In this document: one piece after another, positions 1 through 6,148 of the stretch | Numbering within the stretch: the first letter of the stretch is position 1 | Layout of the letters: each line of letters starts with the position of its first letter | Source of the DNA: Rhodospirillaceae bacterium | GTDB taxonomy: Bacteria; Pseudomonadota; Alphaproteobacteria; Rhodospirillales; 2-02-FULL-58-16 | Reading direction: 5' to 3' | Length of the DNA: 8,437 nt | Assembly (NCBI GenBank): GCA_013349695.1 | Contig: DUZD01000100.1 | Location: forward strand, 1-8,437 | Made by a program: the position numbers and the translations under genes | The notes under the pieces: generated by a model | Seen by the model: the letters and a program-made list of their open reading frames with translations, nothing else | The model's database searches: none | What the model was told of the DNA's origin: nothing

Positions 1-109
1 TTAGAGCCTGTACGGATGCAAATATTTTAGCATTGAACGCTCTACCTTCCTTATCGGCGAAAGTGGCGTGATCCGCTAAATTTGGCGTAAGGTCAAGGTC
101 AACGTTCAC
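1..109 (-). CDS. Possible 5' end of an unrecognised gene running off the left edge
   Basis: A minus-strand frame is open from a GTG at 109-107 to the left edge (36 codons, no stop) and reads like ordinary soluble protein: it begins (M)NVDLDLTPNLADHATF and continues with ADKEGRAFNAKIFASVQAL. No family is recognised. The frame also stays open upstream of the GTG, but there the translation looks non-coding (rich in His, Arg and Pro), which is why GTG 109 is preferred. If real, the gene would be divergent from fliL with about 107 bases between the two starts. Against it: no clear Shine-Dalgarno before the GTG, an unusual start codon, third codon positions clearly less GC-rich than in the neighbouring genes, and short length. 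It could be a chance open frame. An alternative reading, the C-terminal end of a plus-strand gene ending at TGA 69-71, is also open but shorter. Confidence 0.3.
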   Translation of the reverse strand, partial: MNVDLDLTPNLADHATFADKEGRAFNAKIFASVQAL

Positions 110-216
110 GCCGAAGCCGTGCTCTAGGCGGTGCGGCGGATGTAAGCCGCGCCGTGTGGAATGGCCGAGCGTGGAGGCGAGACGGAAACGCAATATGGAA
201 AAAACGGGAGGGCAAA
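110..216 (+). other. fliL upstream region, with a small hairpin
   Basis: Short non-coding stretch before fliL. It holds an inverted repeat, GCGGC (133-137) and GCCGC (146-150) around an 8-base loop, extendable by a G-U and a G-C pair. The fliL Shine-Dalgarno GGGAGGG lies at 206-212. Just to the left, AAGGTC is tandemly repeated at 89-100. I see no convincing sigma-70 or sigma-54 promoter; a TGGC-type element near 64 has the wrong spacing to its GC partner for sigma-54. Confidence 0.3.
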
Positions 217-720
217 ATGAGTGACGACCTGGACGATGACGATGAGCCGGAAGAAGATATCGAGGACGGGGAGAAAAAACCGTCCGCCGGCGGCGGCAAA
301 AAGCTGATCGTAATCGGCGCCGCGGCCGCTCTTCTTATCCTCGGCGGTGGCGCGGCGGTTTATTTCACCGGCCTTCTGGATTCCCAGCCCGGCGGAGAAA
401 AGGATTCCGTCGGCGAACCGCCAGTATTCATTGAGTTTCCCAAAATCATGGTCGACCTGAAAACGGGGCGCTGCCGGGCGCCTTTCATCAAACTCAAGTT
501 GCAAGCCCAACTGTCCAAAAGCGATGTATCCCGTTTCAATGAGGTGCAGCCTATGGTCCTGGACGCGTTCCAGACTTGGCTGCGCGACCATGAGCGCGGC
601 GAATTGGTCGGAAGGGAAGGAACCGAAATGATGCGCCTCAACCTTTTTGCCATTCTCAACAACGCGCTGGCGCCGGCCAAGGCGGAGGCCATTTATTTCC
701 GGGAGATTTTGTTGCAGTAA
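217..720 (+). CDS. fliL: Flagellar basal body-associated protein FliL
   Basis: FliL is a small single-pass inner-membrane protein that surrounds the flagellar motor stators, supporting torque and, in some species, rod and stator stability. The 167-residue product fits: an acidic, disordered cytoplasmic N-terminus (MSDDLDDDDEPEEDIEDGEK), one transmembrane helix at about residues 30-50 (LIVIGAAAALLILGGGAAVY), then the periplasmic FliL domain from about residue 70. That domain opens with PPVFIEFPKIMVDLK and ends with the family-typical IYFREILLQ. The ATG at 217 is chosen because GGAGG sits five bases upstream; an in-frame ATG at 154 would add 21 residues without a good ribosome site. In many alphaproteobacteria fliM follows fliL, but here the next gene is prfB on the other strand 26 bases away, so this copy is not in a rightward flagellar operon. 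It may be a stand-alone or paralogous FliL. Family assignment is firm; the exact role is less so. Confidence 0.85.
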   Translation: MSDDLDDDDEPEEDIEDGEKKPSAGGGKKLIVIGAAAALLILGGGAAVYFTGLLDSQPGGEKDSVGEPPVFIEFPKIMVDLKTGRCRAPFIKLKLQAQLSKSDVSRFNEVQPMVLDAFQTWLRDHERGELVGREGTEMMRLNLFAILNNALAPAKAEAIYFREILLQ

Positions 721-746
721 AAGGACGCCCCCTGTTGATCTTGCCG

Positions 747-1857
747 CTATTCGCCGCTTTCCTTGAGCTTGGCGGCCAGGGCGGCGGCCATGAAATCGTC
801 GAGGTCGCCATCGAGAACGGCCTGGGTGTTGCTGGTTTCCACCTCTGTTCGCAGATCCTTGACCATTTGATACGGTTGCAGGACGTATGAACGGATCTGG
901 TGGCCCCAGCCGATCTCGGTTTTGGCCTCGCGCTTGGCTTTGGCTTCCTCCTCGCGTTTGCGCAGCTCCTGTTCGTACAGCCTGGCCTTCAACATCGACA
1001 TGGCGGTGGCGCGGTTCTTGTGTTGCGAGCGGCTGTTCTGGCATTGCACGACGATGCCGGTGGCAAGATGGGTCAGGCGGATGGCGCTGTCGGTCTTGTT
1101 GACATGCTGGCCGCCGGCGCCGGACGCCCGATAGGTGTCGACGCGCAGATCCTTGTCCCGAATCTCGATCTCGATGGCGTCATCGACCACCGGATAGACC
1201 CAGACCGAGGCGAAACTGGTATGCCGCCGGGCGCTGGCGTCGAAAGGCGAGATGCGAACCAGCCTATGCACGCCGCTTTCGGTATTCAGCCAGCCATAGG
1301 CGTTATCGCCCAGCACCTTGATCGTCGCCGATTTCAGGCCGGCTTCCTCGCCGCCGCTTTCTTCCAGCCATTCGACCTTGTAGGCGTGCGAGTCGGCCCA
1401 GCGGACGTACATGCGCAAAAGCATCTCCGCCCAGTCCTGAGCCTCGGTGCCGCCGGCGCCGGCGTGAACTTCCAGGAAACAGTCGTTGGCGTCGGCCTCG
1501 CCCGACAGCAAGGCCCGAAGCTCCTCCTTGGCGGCGCGCCCCCTCAGCGCCTTCAGAGCCGCCTCGGCCTCGGCGATAATATCCCCGTCGCCTTCCGCCA
1601 AGCCCAGTTCGATCAGCTCGACATTGTCGGCAAGCTCGCGTTCCAGCGCATCCATGGCTTTCAGACCGTTTTCCAGACGGGAGCGTTCGCGCATCAATGC
1701 TTGCGCTTTCGCCGGGTCTTTCCAAAGCTCCGAATCTTCGGCCCTGGCGTTCAATTCCTCCAGCCGGCCTTGGGTGGATTCGTAGTCAAAGATGCCTCCT
1801 CAGCAGCTCCAACGACTGCTTGATTTCTTCCGTCAGGACTTCGATTTCGGCACGCAT
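747..1857 (-). CDS. prfB: Peptide chain release factor 2 (RF2), with programmed +1 frameshift
   Basis: RF2 recognises UAA and UGA in the ribosomal A site and triggers peptide release. The gene starts at ATG 1857-1855, with GGAGG (1868-1864) six bases upstream. It reads 23 codons (MRAEIEVLTEEIKQSLELLRRHL) to an in-frame TGA at 1788-1786. A +1 shift there continues DYESTQGRLEELNARAED to TAG at 749-747, giving 369 residues, close to the 365 of E. coli RF2. Visible signatures: the SPF stop-codon recognition tripeptide (RISPFD, SPF about 203-205) that separates RF2 from RF1's PxT, and the catalytic GGQ loop (SGAGGQHVNKTDSAIR, GGQ about 248-250). The C-terminus GWGHQIRSYVLQPYQMVKDLRT and NTQAVLDGDLDDFM is typical. 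It is the last gene of the amiC-mrcA-prfB run, 95 bases after mrcA. Without allowing the frameshift the gene looks truncated to begin near 1754. It is not a pseudogene. Confidence 0.97.
1785..1800 (-). promoter_or_regulatory. prfB autoregulatory +1 frameshift site
   Basis: On the minus strand the sequence is AGG AGG CAT CTT TGA C. The internal Shine-Dalgarno-like AGGAGG is at 1800-1795, one codon separates it from the slippery CTT (1791-1789), followed by the in-frame stop TGA (1788-1786) and C at 1785. This matches the known RF2 arrangement (E. coli AGG GGG TAT CTT TGA C), including the 3-base spacer and the poor UGA-C termination context. Known mechanism: when RF2 is scarce the ribosome pauses at UGA, peptidyl-tRNA-Leu slips from CUU to UUU, and full RF2 is made; when RF2 is abundant translation ends at codon 24. 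Confidence 0.95.
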
Positions 1858-1952
1858 CCGTTTCCTCCCTCCGCGTTCCAGGAAGTTTTTAACCACAAAG
1901 GCGCCCCGACACAAAGGCCAAGGTCAGCCTTTATACCAACCGGCGAATTCTT
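1858..1952 (-). other. mrcA-prfB intergenic spacer with short repeats
   Basis: A 95-base gap within the minus-strand run. It holds the prfB ribosome site (1868-1864) and a 9-base direct repeat CACAAAGGC at 1894-1902 and 1910-1918, inside a stretch reading AACCACAAAGGC...GACACAAAGGC. That pattern resembles the low-complexity ACAAAG/ACGAAG-type intergenic repeats seen in many bacterial genomes (from memory, not searched). A possible but weak minus-strand promoter (TTGTGT, 17 bases, TAAAAA) lies over the same stretch. Whether prfB has its own promoter cannot be decided from this. Confidence 0.3.
1913..1932 (-). terminator. Weak hairpin after mrcA (possible attenuator or terminator)
   Basis: Inverted repeat AAAGGC (1913-1918) and GCCTTT (1927-1932) around an 8-base loop, about 20 bases beyond the mrcA stop codon. 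An alternative smaller fold AAGG/CCTT overlaps it. The stem is short, half A-T, and is followed by only a run of three T, so it would be a poor intrinsic terminator; read-through into prfB is expected. Confidence 0.22.
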
Positions 1953-4370
1953 TCAGTACAGGCCGCCGGTGCCGGTGGCGGGGGTTTCACTTACCGTCGT
2001 GGTATAGCCTTCCAGGACCTCGCTCTCTTCCGTCGGCACGGTGCCGGGCTTGAAAGCCTCCAGGATGACGTTGCGGTCCCCCGCCCTTGCCGGCCGGCCG
2101 GTGGTTCCGTTCACTCGCACCAGACGAATGCCCGGCGGGATGCGGAAGGGGATGGTGGGCTGTCCTTGCAAGGCCTTGGCCATGAAATCGCGGAAAATGG
2201 GAGCGGCGACGGTGGCGCCTTGCTCTTTGCGGCCAAGCGTGCGCGGCTCGTCAAAGCCGGCGAACACCCCCACCGCCAAGTCCGGTGAAAAGCCGAAGAA
2301 CCATGTATCGACGCTGTCATTGGTGGTGCCGGTCTTGCCGGCCAGCGGTTTGCCGACCGCCTTGACCCGTTTGCCGGTGCCGCGTTGGACCACGCCGTGG
2401 AGCATGGAAACCACCTGATAGGCGCTCAGGGGATTGGTGAGCGCTTGGCGGTGCTCGGGAATGACCGGCACCGGCTGGCGGGTCCAAAAAGTGGCGCGGC
2501 AAGCGGCGCAGCCGCGATTGTCGTGACGGAAGACGGTGCGGCCGTGGCGGTCCTGGATGCGGTCGATCAGGGTCGGCGTGATCCGTTTTCCGCCGTTGAC
2601 AAGCATGGCGTACGCGGTGGTCAGCTTGAGAAGCGTCGTCTCCGCGGCGCCCAAGGACGAGACAAGCTGGCGCGGCAACTTTGCGACGATGCCGAATCGT
2701 TCGGCAAATTCGGCCACCTTGTCCATGCCGATGGTTTGCGCCAAGCGCACGGTCATCAGATTGCGCGATTTTTCGATGCCCAATCGCATGGTGCTGGGAC
2801 CGTAAAATCTTTTGGTGTAGTTGGAGGGACGCCATTTCGGCAATCCAGGTCCCTGGTCGATGACAAAAGGCGCGTCCAGGATCAAAGTCGAGGGCGAAAA
2901 ACCGCTATCCAGCGCTGCCAGATAGACGAAAGGCTTGAACGCCGAACCCGGTTGCCGCATGGCCTGGGTGACCCGATTGAACTGGCTTTTGGCGTATTCA
3001 TAGCCGCCGGTCATGGCCAAAACCCGTCCCGTATGTGGGTCCAACGCCACCAGGGCCCCTTCGATCTCGGGGATCTGCCGCAAGCCGAAAGTATTTTCCG
3101 GATAGATTTCGTTTTTGGTATTGACGGCGACTGGCTCGACGGCGATCACGGAGCCCAGGGCCAAAACGTCGGCCGCTCCCAGCACCGGCGGGCCCAATTC
3201 CTGGCCCTCCATCCAAGGTTGCGCCCACTTCATCTCGACCAGGGGAACGCGGCCGTGGCTGGCGTCGCGAAAGCCGATGTCGGCGCCGGCCTGGTCGACG
3301 CCCAAGACCACCGCCAGCCGCCAGCCGCCGAGGCCCAGGGGTGGTTCCACTTCGGCCAGCCTGGCGCGCCAATCGGCACCCATCTCCATGCTGGCCAGGG
3401 GTCCGCGCCAGCCGTGGCGGCGGTCGTAGGTCTCGAGCCCTTGGCGCAGGACCGTATCGGCGATATCCTGGAGCCTGGGATCGAGTGTCGTACGCACCAA
3501 AAGACCGCCTTTGTACAACTGACGTTCGCCGTAGCGTTCGGCCAGTTCGCGGCGGACTTCCTCGGCGAAATATTCGGCCCTAATGAACTCTGTCTCTGCC
3601 ATCAGGCGCACTTCCAGCTTCGCGGCTCGGGCCATTTCCGCCTCGTCGGCGGTTATGAGGCCAGCCATCAATATGCGCCCGATGACCCAATCGCGGCGCT
3701 CCTTGGCGGCGGCGGGATACTTGAGAGGATGATAATTATTGGGAGCCTTGGGCAGGGCGGCGAGATAGGCGGCCTCGGCGATGGTCAGTTCGTCCAAGGG
3801 CTTGTTGAAATAATTCAACGCCGCCGCCGCCACGCCGTAGGAACCGAAGCCCAGATAAATCTCGTTCAGATAAAGCTCTAAAATCCGATCCTTGTTGAAG
3901 GTGCGCTCCATGCGGAAGGCAAGGATCGCCTCCTTGATTTTGCGCTCCCAGGACACTTCATTGCTGAGCAGGAAATTCTTCGCCACCTGCTGGGTGATGG
4001 TGGAAGCGCCGACCAGACGGCGGTCTTTTCCCAAGTTTCTGACGTTGGTCAGCATGGCGCGGGCGACGCTCGGCAAATCGACGCCGGGGTGGCTGTAAAA
4101 GTTCCTGTCCTCGGCCGAGAGAAAGGCCCGCACAACCAGCTTCGGTATCGCCTTGATGGGCACGAAAACTCGCTTCTCGATGGCGTATTCGGCCAATAGC
4201 CGTCCGTCGCCGGCATAGACCCGGGTCATCACCGGTGGCTCATAGTCGGCGAGCTGGCGATAGTCGGGCAAGGCGCGCCCGAAATGATAGAACACGAACA
4301 GCACCCCTCCCGTGCCCAGGATGGCCAATATTAAAACTAATCCCAACAGGCTGAGGATGGCCTTGATCAT
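1953..4370 (-). CDS. mrcA: Penicillin-binding protein 1A (bifunctional transglycosylase/transpeptidase)
   Basis: Class A PBP that polymerises lipid II into glycan strands and cross-links the peptides in the periplasm. The 805-residue product has an N-terminal membrane anchor (about 3-28, IKAILSLLGLVLILAILG). A GT51 transglycosylase domain follows with AEDRNFYSHPGVD (catalytic Glu about 87), GASTITQQVAKNFLL, RKIKEAILAFRMER and ILELYLNEIYLGFGSYGV. The middle OB-like region leads to a transpeptidase domain with the three active-site motifs SAFK (Ser about 476), SRN (Ser about 535) and KTG (Lys about 679). The start chosen is ATG 4370, directly before the membrane helix, with a modest GGTGA ribosome site. 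A TTG at 4418 in the same frame would add 16 residues but overlaps a probable promoter. The gene follows amiC by 111 bases and precedes prfB by 95; amidase plus synthase in one run links cell-wall cleavage with synthesis. ponA is an equally used symbol. Confidence 0.96.
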   Translation of the reverse strand: MIKAILSLLGLVLILAILGTGGVLFVFYHFGRALPDYRQLADYEPPVMTRVYAGDGRLLAEYAIEKRVFVPIKAIPKLVVRAFLSAEDRNFYSHPGVDLPSVARAMLTNVRNLGKDRRLVGASTITQQVAKNFLLSNEVSWERKIKEAILAFRMERTFNKDRILELYLNEIYLGFGSYGVAAAALNYFNKPLDELTIAEAAYLAALPKAPNNYHPLKYPAAAKERRDWVIGRILMAGLITADEAEMARAAKLEVRLMAETEFIRAEYFAEEVRRELAERYGERQLYKGGLLVRTTLDPRLQDIADTVLRQGLETYDRRHGWRGPLASMEMGADWRARLAEVEPPLGLGGWRLAVVLGVDQAGADIGFRDASHGRVPLVEMKWAQPWMEGQELGPPVLGAADVLALGSVIAVEPVAVNTKNEIYPENTFGLRQIPEIEGALVALDPHTGRVLAMTGGYEYAKSQFNRVTQAMRQPGSAFKPFVYLAALDSGFSPSTLILDAPFVIDQGPGLPKWRPSNYTKRFYGPSTMRLGIEKSRNLMTVRLAQTIGMDKVAEFAERFGIVAKLPRQLVSSLGAAETTLLKLTTAYAMLVNGGKRITPTLIDRIQDRHGRTVFRHDNRGCAACRATFWTRQPVPVIPEHRQALTNPLSAYQVVSMLHGVVQRGTGKRVKAVGKPLAGKTGTTNDSVDTWFFGFSPDLAVGVFAGFDEPRTLGRKEQGATVAAPIFRDFMAKALQGQPTIPFRIPPGIRLVRVNGTTGRPARAGDRNVILEAFKPGTVPTEESEVLEGYTTTVSETPATGTGGLY

Positions 4371-4407
4371 GGTCTCACCAAGCCGGAAAAAACCGCGGAA
4401 AGAGGGT

Positions 4408-4436
4408 ACTATAACCAACCCGGCCGGATGTTTCAG
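4408..4436 (-). promoter_or_regulatory. Candidate sigma-70-type promoter for mrcA
   Basis: Minus-strand -35 CTGAAA (4436-4431), a 17-base spacer and -10 TATAGT (4413-4408), matching 4 and 5 of 6 consensus bases. Transcription would start near 4401, giving a leader of about 30 bases before ATG 4370. It lies in the 111-base gap after amiC, so mrcA-prfB could be expressed apart from amiC. No strong terminator was found after amiC, only a weak GCCG/CGGC stem near 4453-4472, so co-transcription is also likely. Confidence 0.35.
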
Positions 4437-4481
4437 TTAGCGTGAAAATATGGCCGACTTATGACGGCGAGAAGAAACGGG

Positions 4482-5747
4482 CTATTTCCTGTAGGCCTCT
4501 TCGATTTGGGCAAAATAGCCTTCGATGGCGCGCCCGATCGACGAGGCCAATTTTGCGCGATAGGCTTTGCTTCTCAGCGCCCGTTCGTCCTGGCGATTGG
4601 ACAGGAAACCCATTTCGATCAGGACGGAAGGCACATCGAGCGCCTTGAGCACGGCGAAACCGGCGAACCGGTGGCTGTTTCGCAGAATCCGGGTTTGACG
4701 CTTCAATTCCCCGACCAGCAGCGAGGCGAAACGAACAGACTGATTCATGGTTTCGCGCTGGGCCAGATCGATGAGGATATTTGTGACCTCGGGCGATTCG
4801 TTGCTGAGATCGATTCCGGCGATGAGGTCGGCCTTGTTTTCCTGTTCGGCCAACTCCGCCGCTTCCCTGTCCGAGGCCTTTTCGGAAAGGGTATAGACGG
4901 AAAGTCCGCGTATGTTCTTGTTCTTGATGGAATCGGCGTGAATAGACATGAACAAGTCGGCGCCGGCATCGCGGGCGATGGCGACGCGATCGCGCAAGCG
5001 GATGAAAATATCGCGTTTGCGTGTCAAAACCACCCGGAAACGGCCGCTGTTTTCCAAACGATTCTTGATTTCACGGGCCACGGCCAAGGTGATATGCTTC
5101 TCGTACATGCCGTTGGCGCCAATGGTGCCGGGGTCGACACCGCCATGGCCGGGATCGATGGCGACGACCCATTTTCTTTGGCGTTTCCGGGCCATGGGCT
5201 TGCGCAAAGGCGGCGGAAACAGGGCCGCCGCCATCCTTTCCGGCGATGCGGCGGAAAACCGAGGCGGCGAGGCTTGCCACAGTCCCGTTGCCGGCGAATT
5301 TCCTTGTTTAACCTCGCCACCGGTTTCGACCAGGTCGACCACCAATCGGTATCCATAACCGGCCGACGGCGCCACCAAAAAGGCCCTGGTAATCGCCGCC
5401 GGTCCATTGACATCCATAACCACGCGGGAAATTCCCGGCTTGAACAAGCCGTAACGGAGTGTTTTCAACAACCCTGTCCGGCTTGGCAAAGGCCGCCCCG
5501 GAAGGCGCCATCCCACCTCCGGCAGATCGATGACGACACGCTCGGGATCGGACAAGGTGAAAACATTGAAGGCAACCCAATTGGTCAAATCGAAGACGCA
5601 GCGGGTTATGACGCCATGCTCGCCAACCCGCACATCCGTGACAACGGCTTGTGCGGCGGCGGCGGCGGGATGCGGGGCGGCGGCGAAAACAAGCACCGCC
5701 GGCAAGATAAGAAAAAGCAGACGAAAAAAGGAAATAAACCGCGGCAT
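4482..5747 (-). CDS. amiC: N-acetylmuramoyl-L-alanine amidase, AmiC type (AMIN + Amidase_3)
   Basis: Periplasmic zinc amidase that cuts the bond between N-acetylmuramic acid and L-Ala, splitting septal peptidoglycan during cell separation. The 421-residue product starts at ATG 5747 with an export signal (PRFISFFRLLFLILPAVLVF, then an Ala-rich cleavage region). Next is an AMIN targeting domain at about residues 34-140 (VVTDVRVGEHGVITRCVFDL, RVVIDLPEV, SRVVMDVNGP), then a basic Pro-rich linker. The catalytic Amidase_3 domain covers about 193-415. Its four expected zinc/catalytic residues are present: His about 201 (AIDPGHGG), Glu about 216 (MYEKHITL), His about 270 (SIHADS) and Glu about 378 (VLIEMGF). 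The insert between the last two (SEKASDREAAELAEQENKAD) matches the auto-inhibitory helix seen in AmiB/AmiC-type enzymes. A TTG start at 5798 is possible but would place 17 residues before the signal peptide and coincide with a -35-like TTGACA. The symbol is by family; a given genome may call it amiB or amiA. Confidence 0.93.
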   Translation of the reverse strand: MPRFISFFRLLFLILPAVLVFAAAPHPAAAAAQAVVTDVRVGEHGVITRCVFDLTNWVAFNVFTLSDPERVVIDLPEVGWRLPGRPLPSRTGLLKTLRYGLFKPGISRVVMDVNGPAAITRAFLVAPSAGYGYRLVVDLVETGGEVKQGNSPATGLWQASPPRFSAASPERMAAALFPPPLRKPMARKRQRKWVVAIDPGHGGVDPGTIGANGMYEKHITLAVAREIKNRLENSGRFRVVLTRKRDIFIRLRDRVAIARDAGADLFMSIHADSIKNKNIRGLSVYTLSEKASDREAAELAEQENKADLIAGIDLSNESPEVTNILIDLAQRETMNQSVRFASLLVGELKRQTRILRNSHRFAGFAVLKALDVPSVLIEMGFLSNRQDERALRSKAYRAKLASSIGRAIEGYFAQIEEAYRK

Positions 5748-5769
5748 AAAGCGTTTTCCCGCTGTAAGG

Positions 5770-5798
5770 CCTTTAAATATACCGCCAAATAATGTCAA
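5770..5798 (-). promoter_or_regulatory. Candidate promoter element for amiC
   Basis: A perfect -35 hexamer TTGACA reads on the minus strand at 5798-5793. The best-spaced -10 (17-base spacer) is TAAAGG at 5775-5770, only 3 of 6 to consensus; a better TATATT lies too close (11 bases). The start of transcription would fall about 5763, some 15 bases before ATG 5747. Supported by position and the -35 match only. Confidence 0.27.
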
Positions 5799-5807
5799 AC
5801 AGCCTTG

Positions 5808-5892
5808 CTGTTAACCTGAACGGGCTTATATTCCACAGAGGCAAACGCAACAAGACGATTGTCGAACTTAATTCCTACTGTTAGGTTAACAG
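5808..5892. repeat. Perfect 10-bp inverted repeat with GTTAAC cores
   Basis: CTGTTAACCT at 5808-5817 and its exact reverse complement AGGTTAACAG at 5883-5892, 65 bases apart, in the divergent amiC/rne promoter region. Each arm holds the self-palindrome GTTAAC. The flanking bases no longer match, so the repeat is exactly 10 bp. The right arm overlaps the weak -10 candidate for rne. Possible paired operator sites or a long-range RNA stem; the CtrA consensus TTAA-N7-TTAA is not present. Confidence 0.5.
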
Positions 5893-5893
5893 A

Positions 5894-5946
5894 GCGGCCG
5901 TCCACAACCCTTGGAAACATCTTCGGCCGCGATCGATTAATTTTTT
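5894..5946 (+). terminator. GC-rich hairpin followed by a T-run (possible attenuator)
   Basis: GCGGCCG (5894-5900) pairs perfectly with CGGCCGC (5924-5930) across a 23-base loop. A run of six T follows at 5941-5946, ten bases after the stem. The distance is longer than in a classical intrinsic terminator, and the sequence between (GATCGATTAA) is not U-rich from the start, so termination is uncertain. If transcription of rne begins upstream, the hairpin would be in its 5' leader. Confidence 0.28.
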
Positions 5947-6147
5947 AGGATTTCTCAATGCCGGTTAGAGCAGCGCGAACGACTCCCGTTCACATTCTGC
6001 CCATGAAAATGGTCAGAGGGTATTTCGCTGGCGCCTCCGGCTGCAAGCGAACACAAAAATTTTGCACCTCTCGGTCCCGTCCTCGCGCCCGCCGCACTTC
6101 AGGGCCAGGCTTACGGATGGCGGTGGTGCCATGGAGCCAACAAGTTA
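5931..6147 (+). promoter_or_regulatory. rne 5' leader with several small hairpins
   Basis: About 200 bases before the rne start contain consecutive inverted repeats: GAACG/CGTTC at 5977-5991 (5-base loop), TTCGCT/AGCGAA at 6024-6051 with an inner GCC-TCC-GGC stem, and ATGGC/GCCAT at 6117-6132 (6-base loop). The last ends immediately before the likely ribosome site GGAG (6133-6136), which is 11 bases from ATG 6148. In E. coli a long structured rne leader is cut by RNase E itself to limit its own synthesis; a similar role here is inference from position and structure only. The transcription start is unknown. Confidence 0.35.
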
Positions 6148-6148
6148 A
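6131..6148 (+). promoter_or_regulatory. Five-codon mini-ORF overlapping the rne start
   Basis: ATG GAG CCA ACA AGT TAA encodes MEPTS, and its stop shares one base with the rne start (TAATG). Its GAG codon overlaps the GGAG ribosome site assigned to rne. Such an arrangement would allow stop-start translational coupling. It has a weak GGTGG just upstream, inside the 6117-6132 hairpin loop. Short enough to occur by chance. Confidence 0.18.

Larger units (their letters stand above)
5748..6147. other. Divergent amiC-rne intergenic region
   Basis: A 400-base stretch with no gene I can support. The left part (to about 5890) is AT-richer and should hold the promoters for both directions: the TTGACA element toward amiC, and toward rne a weak pair TTGTCG (5859-5864), 17 bases, TAGGTT (5882-5887). 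The middle carries an inverted repeat and a GC-rich hairpin, and the right part the structured rne leader; these are listed separately. A plus-strand open frame from ATG 5958 crosses the rne start out of frame and is judged spurious. Confidence 0.6.

Noticed and set aside
1..33. Ten-codon minus-strand ORF (MLKYLHPYRL) ending at the left edge
   Set aside because: Too short and in a different frame from the more protein-like edge frame; the ribosome site is poorly spaced.
51..58. GCCGATAA on the minus strand, a perfect sigma-28 -10 box near a flagellar gene
   Set aside because: No TAAA-type -35 at the required spacing, and it points away from fliL into the edge. One such 8-mer by chance in this length is not surprising.
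124..1044. Minus-strand open frame of 306 codons across fliL
   Set aside because: Overlaps both fliL and the prfB C-terminus on the other strand or frame; no family features.
1754..1857. prfB as a frameshifted pseudogene or as starting at TTG 1754
   Set aside because: The interruption has all parts of the known RF2 recoding signal and good ribosome site and coding upstream, so the gene is functional and starts at 1857.
2385..3881. Plus-strand open frame of 498 codons
   Set aside because: Lies wholly opposite mrcA, whose frame carries all the PBP1A motifs. Long antisense frames are common in GC-rich genes; the product is not recognisable and rich in Gln, His, Gly and Arg.
4368..4418. Upstream TTG start for mrcA at 4418
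   Set aside because: It would overlap the TATAGT promoter element, has no ribosome site, and adds residues before a membrane anchor that fits well starting at ATG 4370.
4461..5792. Plus-strand open frame of 443 codons
   Set aside because: Antisense to amiC, which has a signal peptide and all zinc ligands in its own frame.
5868..5947. TTAA motifs suggesting CtrA binding sites upstream of rne
   Set aside because: No pair of TTAA half-sites has the 7-base spacing required by the consensus.
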